Origin: Streptacidiphilus rugosus AM-16
GTDB lineage: Bacteria; Actinomycetota; Actinomycetes; Streptomycetales; Streptomycetaceae
Length of the DNA stretch: 64,000 nt
Reading direction: 5' to 3'
Assembly (NCBI RefSeq): GCF_000744655.1
Contig: NZ_JQMJ01000004.1
Location: 5,518,001-5,582,000 of the forward strand
In this document: piece by piece, positions 47,327-55,052 of the stretch
Layout: each line of letters begins with the position of its first letter
Position numbering within the stretch: position 1 is the first letter of the stretch
The notes under the pieces: model-generated
Database searches by the model: none
What the model was told of the DNA's origin: nothing
The model's input: the letters and a program-made list of their open reading frames with translations, nothing else
Translations under genes and position numbers: made by a program

Positions 47327-48573
47327 TCACCGTCCTCGGCGAAGCGCAGCCCGCCTCCGGGCTGGTCGCGGACGCCGCCCTCGTCCTCGGGGCCCGACGC
47401 CACCTCGACGCCGCGGGCGTTCCCGCCGACCGCGCGCTCGCGCTGGGTCCGCTCGCGCCCGCGCTCGACGCCGTCGCCGCGCTGTGCGAGAAGGACCCCG
47501 ACGCGCGCGTGCTGGTGCTGGCCTCCGGCGACCCCGGCTTCTTCGGCATCGTCCGGGCCCTGGCCGAACGCTTCGGCGCGGCCGCGCTCGACGTGCGCCC
47601 CGGCGTGAGCAGCATCGCGCGCGCCTTCGCCCGCCTCGGCGTGCCGTGGGACGACGCCGTCGTGGTCAGCGCCCACGGACGCGATCCGCGCCGGGCGCTC
47701 AACATCTGCCGCGCGCAGCGGAAGGTCGCGGTGCTGACCGCCCCCGGCGCCGGTCCGGCCGAGATCGGCGCGGCCCTGCTGGCGATGCCGGGTCCGCACC
47801 GACGTCTGGTCGTCGCCGCCGACCTGGGCGGCCCGGCCGAGAGCGTCACCGCGCTCTCCCCCGCCGAAGCCGCGGCGCGGGACTGGCCCGCCGTCAACGT
47901 CGTCCTCTGCCTGGCCGACGAGACGCCCGTGGCCGACGCGATGCGCGCCGTCGCCGGCTACCAGGGGCCGCCCGAGGGCGGCTGGGCGCTGCCCGAGGAG
48001 GCCTTCGCGCACCGCGACGCGATGCTCACCAAGGCGGAGGTGCGCGCCTTCGCGCTGGCCAGGCTCGGTCCCCGGCTCGGCGAGCTGGTCTGGGACGTCG
48101 GCGCGGGCAGCGGCTCGGTCGCGGTCGAGTGCGCACGTCTGGGCGCGGCGGCCGTCGCGGTCGAGCGCGCCGCCGACGGCGTCGACCGGATCCGCGCCAA
48201 CGCCGCCGCCCACGGCGTCGCGCACGCCGTGGCCGTCGTCCACGGCAGCGCGCCCGACGCGCTGGCCGGGCTCCCCGAGCCCGACGCCGTGTTCGTCGGC
48301 GGCGGCGGGGCGGACCTCCCGGCCGTCGTGGCCGCCGCCACCGCGCGCGCCCGCCGGACGGTCGTGGTCACCCTGGCCGCGCTGGACCGCGTCCCCACGG
48401 TGCGACGCACCCTGCTGGACGCCGGATTCACCGCCGACGGCGTGCAGTTGCAGGCCAACCGGCTCGCCCCGCTGCCGGGCGAGGTCACCCGGCTCGCCGC
48501 AGCCAACCCCGTCTTCGTCCTCTGGGGCACGCGCCCGTCCCCTCCCCCACACCGCACAGGAGTACTGACGTGA
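47323..48573 (+). CDS. cobL: Precorrin-6Y C5,15-methyltransferase, decarboxylating (CobL; CbiE-CbiT fusion)
   Basis: A 416-residue bifunctional protein. Residues 1-210 form the CbiE-type tetrapyrrole methylase (VLVLASGDPGFFGIVRAL; LDVRPGVSSIARAFARLG), and from about residue 230 the CbiT-type class I methyltransferase begins (DAMLTKAEVRAFALARL), with the SAM motif ELVWDVGAGSGSVAVE near residue 256. Together they methylate C5 and C15 and decarboxylate the C12 acetate side chain. It overlaps cbiD and the CbiG-CbiH gene by four bases each. The length equals that of CobL in other bacteria. Confidence 0.93.
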   Translation: MITVLGEAQPASGLVADAALVLGARRHLDAAGVPADRALALGPLAPALDAVAALCEKDPDARVLVLASGDPGFFGIVRALAERFGAAALDVRPGVSSIARAFARLGVPWDDAVVVSAHGRDPRRALNICRAQRKVAVLTAPGAGPAEIGAALLAMPGPHRRLVVAADLGGPAESVTALSPAEAAARDWPAVNVVLCLADETPVADAMRAVAGYQGPPEGGWALPEEAFAHRDAMLTKAEVRAFALARLGPRLGELVWDVGAGSGSVAVECARLGAAAVAVERAADGVDRIRANAAAHGVAHAVAVVHGSAPDALAGLPEPDAVFVGGGGADLPAVVAAATARARRTVVVTLAALDRVPTVRRTLLDAGFTADGVQLQANRLAPLPGEVTRLAAANPVFVLWGTRPSPPPHRTGVLT

Positions 48574-50291
48574 TCGGCCTGATCGCCGCCACCGCCGCAG
48601 GCCGCCAGGCCGCCGCCCAGCTCGCCGAGGCCCTGCGCCCCGAGGAGACCCGCGTCTACGAGGGCCCGGTCGGTGAGGCGCTGCGCCGCGCGTTCGGCGA
48701 GTGCAGCGGTCTGGTCTGCTTCCTCGCCACCGGCGCGACCGTGCGCCTGCTCGCGCCGCTGCTGGCGGCGGAGGGCTCCGACAAGCACGGCGACCCCGGC
48801 GTGGTCTGCGTCGACGAGGCGCGACGTTTCGCCGTCGCGCTGGTCGGCGGGCACGAGGGCGGCGCGAACGCGCTCGCCGCCCGGGTCGGCGCGGCACTGG
48901 ACGCGCTGCCCGTCGTCACCACCGCGACCGACGTCACCTCGCTGCCGGGCCTGGACACCCTCGGCCTGCCGGTCACCGGCGACCTCGCGGCCGTCAGCCG
49001 CGCCATGCTCGACGGCGCGCCGGTGCGCCTGGTGGGTGCCGAGCGCTTCCCGCTCCCCGCGCTGCCCGCCAACGTCGGGCCGGTCGCCGCGGCGGACGCG
49101 CCGGTCGTGGTGGTCGGCGACGAAGTGCCGGGTCGCCACGCAGGTCCGGCCGTGCACCTCTTCACGCCCAGCCTGGTCGTGGGCGTCGGCGCCAGCAAGG
49201 GCGCGCCGACGGACGAGATCCTCACGCTGATCCGCGAAGCGCTCGCCGACGCCGGTCTGAGCGAGCGGGCGGTGCACTGCCTCGCCAGCGTCGACGCCAA
49301 GGCGGAGGAGCCGGGCCTGCTCGCCGCCGCTGCCGAACTCGGCGTCCCGGTGCGCTTCTTCGGCGCGGAGGAGCTGGCCGGCGTCGCCGTGCCGAACCCC
49401 TCCGCCGCGCCGCTGGACGCGGTCGGCACCCCGAGCGTCGCCGAGGCCGCCGCCCTGCTGGGGGCGGGCGCGGCCGAACTGCTGGTCCCCAAGCGCAAGT
49501 CGGCCCCCGAGGGCCGCGCCGCCATGGCGACCGTCGCGGTGGCCCGTCGCCCCGCGCGCGGTCGGCTCGCCGTGGTCGGCCTCGGCCCCGGCGCGCGCGA
49601 CCTGCTCACCGAGCGCGCCCGTGCGGAGCTGCGCCGTGCCTCGGTGATCGTCGGCCTGGACCAGTACGTCGACCAGATCCGTGACCTGCTGCGTCCCGGC
49701 GTCCGGATCGAGGCCACCGGCCTCGGCGCGGAGGAGGAGCGCGCCCGCAGCGCGGTGCGGCTGGCCCAGCAGGGCCTGGCGGTCGCACTGATCGGCAGCG
49801 GCGACGCGGGCGTCTACGCGATGGCCTCCCCGGCGCTGGCCGAGGCGGGCGAGGACATCGACGTCGTCGGCGTCCCCGGGGTGACCGCCGCCATGGCCGC
49901 GGCCTCCCTGCTGGGCGCCCCGCTCGGGCACGACCACGTCTCGATCAGCCTGTCCGACCTGCACACCCCCTGGGAGGTCATCGAGCGCCGGGTCCGCGCG
50001 GCCGCCGAGTCCGACCTGGTCGTCACCTTCTACAACCCCCGCAGCCGGGCCAGGGACTGGCAGCTGCCCAAGGCGCTGGCCATCCTCGCCGAGCACCGCG
50101 ACGCGCCCGCCACGCCGGTCGGCATCGCCCGCGCCGTGTCCCGCCCGGACGAGTGGCACAAGGTCACGACGCTGGCCGCGCTGGACCCGGCCGAGGTCGA
50201 CATGTTCACCGTGGTGACGGTCGGCAACACCGCCTCGCGGGAGATCGCCGGACGCTTCGTCACCCCGCGCGGCTACCGGTGGCAGGAGTGA
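48570..50291 (+). CDS. CbiG-CbiH/CobJ fusion: cobalt-precorrin-5A hydrolase and precorrin-3B C17-methyltransferase
   Basis: A 573-residue fusion. Residues 1-320 are CbiG-like (VCFLATGATVRLLAPLL; FAVALVGGHEGGANALA; LVVGVGASKGAPTDEI), which opens the delta-lactone of cobalt-precorrin-5A with loss of acetaldehyde. From about residue 331 the CobJ/CbiH tetrapyrrole methylase starts (LAVVGLGPGARDLLTERA; IGSGDAGVYAMASPAL; VVTFYNPRSRARDWQL), which methylates C17 and contracts the ring. Similar CbiG-CbiH fusions occur in other actinobacteria. GTG 48570 overlaps cobL and is preceded by AGGAG at about 48559. It encodes two consecutive ring-modifying steps in one polypeptide. Confidence 0.9.
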   Translation: MIGLIAATAAGRQAAAQLAEALRPEETRVYEGPVGEALRRAFGECSGLVCFLATGATVRLLAPLLAAEGSDKHGDPGVVCVDEARRFAVALVGGHEGGANALAARVGAALDALPVVTTATDVTSLPGLDTLGLPVTGDLAAVSRAMLDGAPVRLVGAERFPLPALPANVGPVAAADAPVVVVGDEVPGRHAGPAVHLFTPSLVVGVGASKGAPTDEILTLIREALADAGLSERAVHCLASVDAKAEEPGLLAAAAELGVPVRFFGAEELAGVAVPNPSAAPLDAVGTPSVAEAAALLGAGAAELLVPKRKSAPEGRAAMATVAVARRPARGRLAVVGLGPGARDLLTERARAELRRASVIVGLDQYVDQIRDLLRPGVRIEATGLGAEEERARSAVRLAQQGLAVALIGSGDAGVYAMASPALAEAGEDIDVVGVPGVTAAMAAASLLGAPLGHDHVSISLSDLHTPWEVIERRVRAAAESDLVVTFYNPRSRARDWQLPKALAILAEHRDAPATPVGIARAVSRPDEWHKVTTLAALDPAEVDMFTVVTVGNTASREIAGRFVTPRGYRWQE

Positions 50292-50596
50292 GCCCGGAGC
50301 CGGGGGCATCCGTTTTTTCCTCTACCCGGTCGGACGGCTCTGACCGGGTAGACAGAAAAACGCTGCCCCTCCCGGAGAGCGTCGGGCCCGGCGCTCCGGT
50401 CGCGGTGAGCACCCGCTGCCAGGGCTGCGGGGCCTGCCTGCTGACCTGCCCCACCCACGCCATCCGGCCGCACGGCAATCCGTTGCTGGTCCTCGCGGAC
50501 CGCTGCACCGGCTGCCTGGAATGCCTCGACGTCTGCCCGGTCGACGCGATCGACCTTATCGACCTCGCCGACCACCGTCTGGAGAGCCACGCATGA
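50288..50596 (+). CDS. Small 2x[4Fe-4S] ferredoxin in the B12 operon
   Basis: A 102-residue reading frame whose C-terminal 63 residues are a bacterial-type ferredoxin with two CxxCxxCxxxCP motifs (CQGCGACLLTCP and CTGCLECLDVCP), each binding a [4Fe-4S] cluster. GTG 50288 makes the usual GTGA overlap with the previous gene, but the first 25 codons have an AT-rich third position and contain an inverted repeat (50311-50361), so the true start may be GTG 50405, giving only the ferredoxin domain. The stop overlaps cobH (ATGA). Its place among corrin-ring enzymes suggests it delivers electrons to a ring-reducing or cobalt-handling step; the partner is not known. Confidence 0.8.
   Translation: MSPEPGASVFSSTRSDGSDRVDRKTLPLPESVGPGAPVAVSTRCQGCGACLLTCPTHAIRPHGNPLLVLADRCTGCLECLDVCPVDAIDLIDLADHRLESHA
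50311..50361. repeat. Inverted repeat with T/A-tract ends at the ferredoxin gene 5' region
   Basis: TCTACCCGGTC at 50321-50331 is exactly complementary to 50342-50352. Outside it, the T tract 50313-50318 can pair with the A tract 50356-50360 across a three-base mismatch, making an unusually AT-flanked hairpin in this GC-rich operon. Confidence 0.85.
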
Positions 50597-51204
50597 CCCG
50601 CCGTCAGGTCCACCCCATCGAGCAGGAGTCCTACCGCAGACTGCGGGCCCGCGCGGACACCTCGCACCTGCCGCCGCTCACCCGGGCGGTGGCGGAGCGG
50701 GTCGTGCACTCCAGCGCGGACCTCGCCTACCTCGACGACCTGGTCATCGCGGACGAGTCCGTGCTGCGCGCCGCCGCCGACGCGCTCGCGGCCGGCGCGC
50801 CGCTGGTCGCGGACGTGGAGATGGTCGCGGCCGGCATCACCAGGCGCAAGGCACTGTGCCGGGTCCGCGAGGCCGTCGGCGACCCGGCCACCGGGCTCAC
50901 CCGCTCCGCCGCGGCGGTGCGGATGGCGCTGGACGAGGTCGGCCAGGGCGCGGTCTGGGTGATCGGCTGCGCGCCGACCGCGCTGGAGGAGCTGCTGCTG
51001 CTCGACGCCCGCCCCGCCCTGGTCATCGGCCTGCCGGTCGGCTTCGTCGGCGCGGCCGAGTCCAAGGAGGCGCTGCGCGCGTCGGGCCTGCCCGCGGTGA
51101 GCAACATCTCCGAGAAGGGCGGCTCGGCCGTCGCCGCGGCCGCCGCCAACGCCCTGCTCTACCCGGACCTCTACGAGAACGACCACCACGAGGAGTCCCT
51201 GTGA
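50593..51204 (+). CDS. cobH: Precorrin-8X methylmutase (CobH/CbiC)
   Basis: A 203-residue CobH/CbiC. The proton-transferring His39 is in VVHSSADLAYLDDL; DVEMVAAGI and VIGCAPTALEELLLL and the C-terminal VGFVGAAESKEALRASG region are characteristic. It moves the methyl group from C11 to C12, turning precorrin-8X into hydrogenobyrinic acid (or the cobalt form). ATG 50593 overlaps the ferredoxin stop and its own stop overlaps the cbiX start. Length is normal for the family. Confidence 0.94.
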   Translation: MTRRQVHPIEQESYRRLRARADTSHLPPLTRAVAERVVHSSADLAYLDDLVIADESVLRAAADALAAGAPLVADVEMVAAGITRRKALCRVREAVGDPATGLTRSAAAVRMALDEVGQGAVWVIGCAPTALEELLLLDARPALVIGLPVGFVGAAESKEALRASGLPAVSNISEKGGSAVAAAAANALLYPDLYENDHHEESL

Positions 51205-52136
51205 CCGCCCAACCTCCCGCCCTGCTGCTCGTCGGCCACGGAACCCGCGACGACGCCGGCGCGGAGGCCTTCCGCGACTTCGTCGAGATCCTGAAGACCC
51301 GTCTGCCGGAGACCCCGGTCGGCGGCGGCTTCATCGAGCTGTCCCCGCCGCCGCTGGCGGACGCCGTGGCCGACCTGGTCGGCCAGGGCGCGAAGCAGTT
51401 CGCCGCCGTGCCGCTGGTGCTGGTCTCCGCCGGCCACGCCAAGGGCGACATCCCGGCCGCGCTGGTCCGCGAGCGCGAGCGCCACCCCGGCACCAGCTAC
51501 CGCTACGGCCGTCCGCTGGGCCCGCACCCGTCGCTGCTGACCGTCCTGGAGCGGCGCCTCGACGAGGTCGTCACGCCGGAGGAGCGCGCGGACACCACCG
51601 TGCTGCTCGTCGGCCGCGGCTCCACCGACCCCGACGCCAACGCCGAGGTCGCCAAGGTGGCCAGGCTCTTCTGGGAGGGACGCGGCCTCGCGGGCGTCGA
51701 GACGGCCTTCGTCTCGCTCGCCGCGCCCGACGTGCCGACCGGGCTGACCCGCTGCCGCCTGCTCGGCGCGAAGCGGATCGTCGTGCTGCCGTACTTCCTG
51801 TTCACGGGCATCCTGCCGGACCGGGTGGCGGAGCAGACCCGCGCATGGGCCGCCGCCCACCCGGAGACGGACGTCCGTCAGGCGGGCGTGCTGGGCGCGA
51901 CCGAGGAGCTGGCCGACCTGGTCCTGGAGCGCTATCGCGAGACCCAGGCCGGGGACCTGCGGATGAACTGCGACACCTGCGTCTACCGGATCGCGATGCC
52001 GGGCTTCGAGGCCAAGGTCGGCGCACCGCAGCGCCCGCACCACCACCCCGACGACCCGGGCCACGACCACGGCCACGCTCACGGGGACCACCACGGGCAT
52101 GGCGACCACCACCACTCCCACACCCATGCCCACTGA
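51201..52136 (+). CDS. cbiX: Sirohydrochlorin cobaltochelatase CbiX, long form with His-rich tail
   Basis: A 311-residue CbiX. Two related half-domains are visible: LLLVGHGTRDDAGAEAF (His13, the metal-capturing residue) and, in the second half, VLLVGRGSTDPDANAEV; VPLVLVSAGHAKGDIP and KRIVVLPYFLFTGIL are other signatures. The C-terminal 40 residues carry an NCDTC cysteine pair and then a tail of more than 15 histidines (HHHPDDPGHDHGHAHG onward), a probable cobalt or nickel store. It inserts Co2+ into sirohydrochlorin in the early-cobalt route. GTG 51201 overlaps cobH; the tail-coding DNA overlaps the cobC start. Confidence 0.92.
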   Translation: MTAQPPALLLVGHGTRDDAGAEAFRDFVEILKTRLPETPVGGGFIELSPPPLADAVADLVGQGAKQFAAVPLVLVSAGHAKGDIPAALVRERERHPGTSYRYGRPLGPHPSLLTVLERRLDEVVTPEERADTTVLLVGRGSTDPDANAEVAKVARLFWEGRGLAGVETAFVSLAAPDVPTGLTRCRLLGAKRIVVLPYFLFTGILPDRVAEQTRAWAAAHPETDVRQAGVLGATEELADLVLERYRETQAGDLRMNCDTCVYRIAMPGFEAKVGAPQRPHHHPDDPGHDHGHAHGDHHGHGDHHHSHTHAH

Positions 52137-53229
52137 CCCCGCCGACCCGGCACGGACCGACCCGGCGCCGACCGACCCCGAGCTCGCGCGGCTGCGCCAC
52201 CACGGCGACACCGAGGTCGGCGGCGGCCTGGTCGACCTCGCGGTCAACGTGCGCACCGGGACTCCCCCGGCCTGGCTCCGCGACATCCTGGTGGACAGCC
52301 TCGACGGCCTGGCCGCCTACCCGGACGGAACGGCTGCGCGGGCGGCCGTCGCCGCCCGGCACGGCCGCCCGCCCGAGGAGGTGCTGCTGACCTCGGGCGC
52401 GGCCGAAGCGTTCGTGCTGCTGGCGCGCGCCCTGCGGCCGCGTCGGGCGGTGGTGGTGCATCCGCAGTTCACCGAGCCCGAGGCGGCGCTGCGCGACGCG
52501 GGCCACCCGGTGGAGCGTCATCTGCTGCGGGCGGGGGCGGGGTTCCGGCTCGACCCTTCGGCGCTCCCCTCCGATGCCGATCTGGTCGTGGTCGGCAACC
52601 CCACCAACCCCACCTCCGTACTCCACCCGGCCGCGGCCGTGGCCGCGTTGGCCGCGCCCGGGCGGATCCTCGTCGTCGACGAGGCCTTCGCCGACACGGT
52701 CCCCGCCGAGCGGGAGAGCCTGGCCGGACGCCGGGACCTCCCAGGCCTGGTGGTCCTGCGCAGCCTGACCAAGACCTGGGGCCTGGCCGGGCTGCGCGTC
52801 GGCTACGTGCTCGCCGAACCCGGGCTCATCGCCCGGCTGGAGGCCGCCCAGCCGCTGTGGCCGGTCTCCACCCCGGCGCTGGCGGCGGCCATCGCCTGCA
52901 GCTCCCCCCTCGCGCTCGCCGAGGCCGAGGCCGCCGCGCGGGCGACGGCGGCCGACCGCGCCCATCTGCTCGCGCGACTGGCCGAACTGCCGGGCGTCCG
53001 GATCCACGGGACGCCCGAGGCCTCGTTCGTGCTGGTCGAGCTGGACGGCGCGGACGCCGTCCGGCTCGACCTGCGGGCCGCGGGCTTCGCGGTCCGCCGC
53101 GGCGACACCTTCCCCGGTCTGGGCGCCGACTGGTTGCGCGTCGCCGTCAGGGACCGGGCCACCACGGACGCGTTCTGCGCCGCCCTGGCCGGACTGCTCA
53201 GCCGCGCCGGCGCCGCCGCGTCAGCATGA
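52126..53229 (+). CDS. cobC: Threonine-phosphate decarboxylase-like aminotransferase (CobC/CobD)
   Basis: A 367-residue PLP-dependent aminotransferase class I/II protein. The PLP Lys216 is in LRSLTKTWGLAGLRVGY; LTSGAAEAF and VVGNPTNPTSVLHP are the cofactor and substrate contacts. Family members decarboxylate L-threonine phosphate to aminopropanol phosphate, the arm that CbiB/CobD attaches. ATG 52126 is favoured because it overlaps cbiX by only 11 bases; ATG 52099 in frame is possible. Its 3' end overlaps the convergent surface-protein gene by 32 bases. Confidence 0.88.
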   Translation: MPTDPADPARTDPAPTDPELARLRHHGDTEVGGGLVDLAVNVRTGTPPAWLRDILVDSLDGLAAYPDGTAARAAVAARHGRPPEEVLLTSGAAEAFVLLARALRPRRAVVVHPQFTEPEAALRDAGHPVERHLLRAGAGFRLDPSALPSDADLVVVGNPTNPTSVLHPAAAVAALAAPGRILVVDEAFADTVPAERESLAGRRDLPGLVVLRSLTKTWGLAGLRVGYVLAEPGLIARLEAAQPLWPVSTPALAAAIACSSPLALAEAEAAARATAADRAHLLARLAELPGVRIHGTPEASFVLVELDGADAVRLDLRAAGFAVRRGDTFPGLGADWLRVAVRDRATTDAFCAALAGLLSRAGAAASA

Positions 53230-54247
53230 CCGCCGCGGCGCCGGCGCCGACCAGGATCAGCGCGCCGCCGGCGATCACGGGGGTGGCACTGCTGCTGCCG
53301 GTCATGGCCAGGTGGGACGAGCCGGAGCCCCCGGTCGAGCCGGTGCCGCCGTTCGTGGCGGGCGTGCTCGCGGAGACCGAGGCGCTGGGCTGGGCGGACG
53401 ATCCCCCCGAACCGCCCGTCCCGCCCGTGTCGTTGCCTCCGCCCGTGCCGCCGGAGCCGCCCGAGTCGCCCGCACCGACCTGCGAGGGCGAACCGCTGGG
53501 CAGCGGCCCGCCGCTGCTGCCGCCGGAGCCCGACCAGGAGCCGTCCCCCTTGGTGCAGGAGACGTCCGCGAGCGTGATCTTCCCGGTGACCGCCGCGACG
53601 TTGAGGTTGAGCGGGTTCACCGTCACCTCCAGCTCCAGCGCCGTCGCCGCGGCCGTGGTGGAGGTCGTGGTGCGCTTGGACAGCCAGAGATCCACCTCGC
53701 CGACGCCCGGCACGTTCACCTTGGAGGGACCGGCCGTGCTCAGGTTGACTCCCACGCCCAACACCTTGATCTGACCCAGGAGTTCGGACTTCGCCGTGGG
53801 CGCTCCGTCGACCGGGCAGTCGGCCTCGGCGGAGACCAGGTGCGCCCCGAGCAGCTCGGTGAGCGGCAGGCCGGGCAGGTGCAGACGGGCGTCGGTGAGC
53901 TCGACCGACGCGCGCGCCCCGTGGGCGTCGACCTTCGCCTCGGTGCTGCCGATCTTCGCCAGCAGCAGGTCGACCGGCTTGCCCCCCTCGGCGCCCGACA
54001 CGACGGCGGTCAGCGCGGCCCCGCTCCGGAACCCGGGGGCGGTGATCTTGTTGAGCGTGACGTCGACCGGCACGTCCACCGAACCGTTGAGCAGTTTGAC
54101 GTCCAGCCCGACCGCGGCGGTGGTGGCGGTGGCGGTCCCCGCACCGCCACCGGTGGCGTGGGCGGGCTCGGCCACCCCCAGCAGCGAGACGGCGGCGACC
54201 GCGCCGGTGAGCGCGAAGGGCATGGCGAAGCGACGACGGGAAGACAC
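53198..54247 (-). CDS. SCO1860-family LAxTG-anchored surface protein
   Basis: A 349-residue exported protein. The N-terminus has RRR, a hydrophobic core and an AHA cleavage site near residue 32. The middle (about residues 35-240) is beta-rich with a Cys pair (DCPVDG and VSCTKGDG); then a Gly/Ser linker leads to LAMTG (residues 313-317), a hydrophobic helix and RRRRR at the end, a complete class E sortase sorting signal. Sortase E would couple it to peptidoglycan. GTG 54247 is preceded by a G-rich site. Its counterpart in S. coelicolor also lies beside cobC, as far as I recall. Confidence 0.85.
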   Translation of the reverse strand: MSSRRRFAMPFALTGAVAAVSLLGVAEPAHATGGGAGTATATTAAVGLDVKLLNGSVDVPVDVTLNKITAPGFRSGAALTAVVSGAEGGKPVDLLLAKIGSTEAKVDAHGARASVELTDARLHLPGLPLTELLGAHLVSAEADCPVDGAPTAKSELLGQIKVLGVGVNLSTAGPSKVNVPGVGEVDLWLSKRTTTSTTAAATALELEVTVNPLNLNVAAVTGKITLADVSCTKGDGSWSGSGGSSGGPLPSGSPSQVGAGDSGGSGGTGGGNDTGGTGGSGGSSAQPSASVSASTPATNGGTGSTGGSGSSHLAMTGSSSATPVIAGGALILVGAGAAAVMLTRRRRRG

Positions 54248-54364
54248 GGTGTAACCCCCACCTGGGAACATACGTGCACGCGCGGCGCATCGGGGCAGTG
54301 CACGATCTCGGACTCCGCTTATTCTTGCGAACCGTCCGTCACGGAGTCAGCACACGCAGTCAGT

Positions 54365-54380
54365 TCACTCGTAAGAGTGA
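54365..54380. promoter_or_regulatory. Palindromic site TCACTC-GTAA-GAGTGA upstream of the surface-protein gene
   Basis: TCACTC at 54365-54370 and GAGTGA at 54375-54380 form a perfect inverted repeat with a 4-base centre. It lies about 120 bases upstream of GTG 54247 and may be an operator. There is no gene between. Confidence 0.5.
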
Positions 54381-54427
54381 TACTTCATCAGAAACCCCAC
54401 CAGGCGCACCAGCTTCGCACATCACTG

Positions 54428-55052
54428 CTACGCGTCACCCCGGTCCGACAATCCGACCTCGCCACCGGCGCATCGTCGGTCGCCGGATCCCTCCAGCCGC
54501 CAGGCGTCGAAAGGCGGCAGCCGTGCGACGTCCGAGCCGACGGCTTCGAGAGACACGGCGAAGTCCTTCTGGAGCGCCCTGCAGAGCGCGAGCAGGTCGG
54601 TGCGCGAAGAGATCTCCTTCGAGGGGCGCGGCGCCCAGGAGGTGCGGGAGGCGCACTCCACCTCGACCGTGTCCTGGTCCGGGTACCGGAACGTCAGGGT
54701 GCGCTCTATGCCCGGAGGGTAGAGGTCGATTTCGCACTCCCTGCGCGTCTGCAGGCCCTCCACCAGTTCCGGAAGGCTCTCCACGAAGGACGACATGTCG
54801 TAGGAGATGTCGAACTCCCAGTCCTCCGCGCCGAAGCCGCCGATCCGGAACACCGCGTCGGTCTCGGCCAGGTCCGCGCAGCCCCGGACGGCCAGGTACC
54901 AGTAGTCGTCCGGGTCCTCCAGCGGACCGCGATCCCTCAGGTGGTCCTCGCCGAGTCGGGTCTCGGTGGGCCCGGTCAGGTGGAACCTCCCGGTCGCTGT
55001 AGCGGTCGGGCAGGGAGACGTAGTGGGCCAGTCGGTGGGGAGTTGCGGTCAC
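54428..55052 (-). pseudogene. Hypothetical protein, frame broken once
   Basis: Two frames together encode about 208 residues. The first starts at GTG 55052 (ATPHRLAHYVSLPDRYSDRE) and the second continues from about 54988 with FHLTGPTETRLGEDH, LEDPDDYWYLAVRGCADL, and FRIGGFGAEDWEFDISYDMSS. One surplus base (or two missing) at about 54986-54995 separates them. The aromatic and Asp-rich alpha/beta composition resembles Streptomyces immunity- or SMI1-like small proteins, but I do not recognise the family. GTG 55052 overlaps the stop of the upstream gene (GTGA), indicating an operon of two. A sequencing indel may explain the break. Confidence 0.65.
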
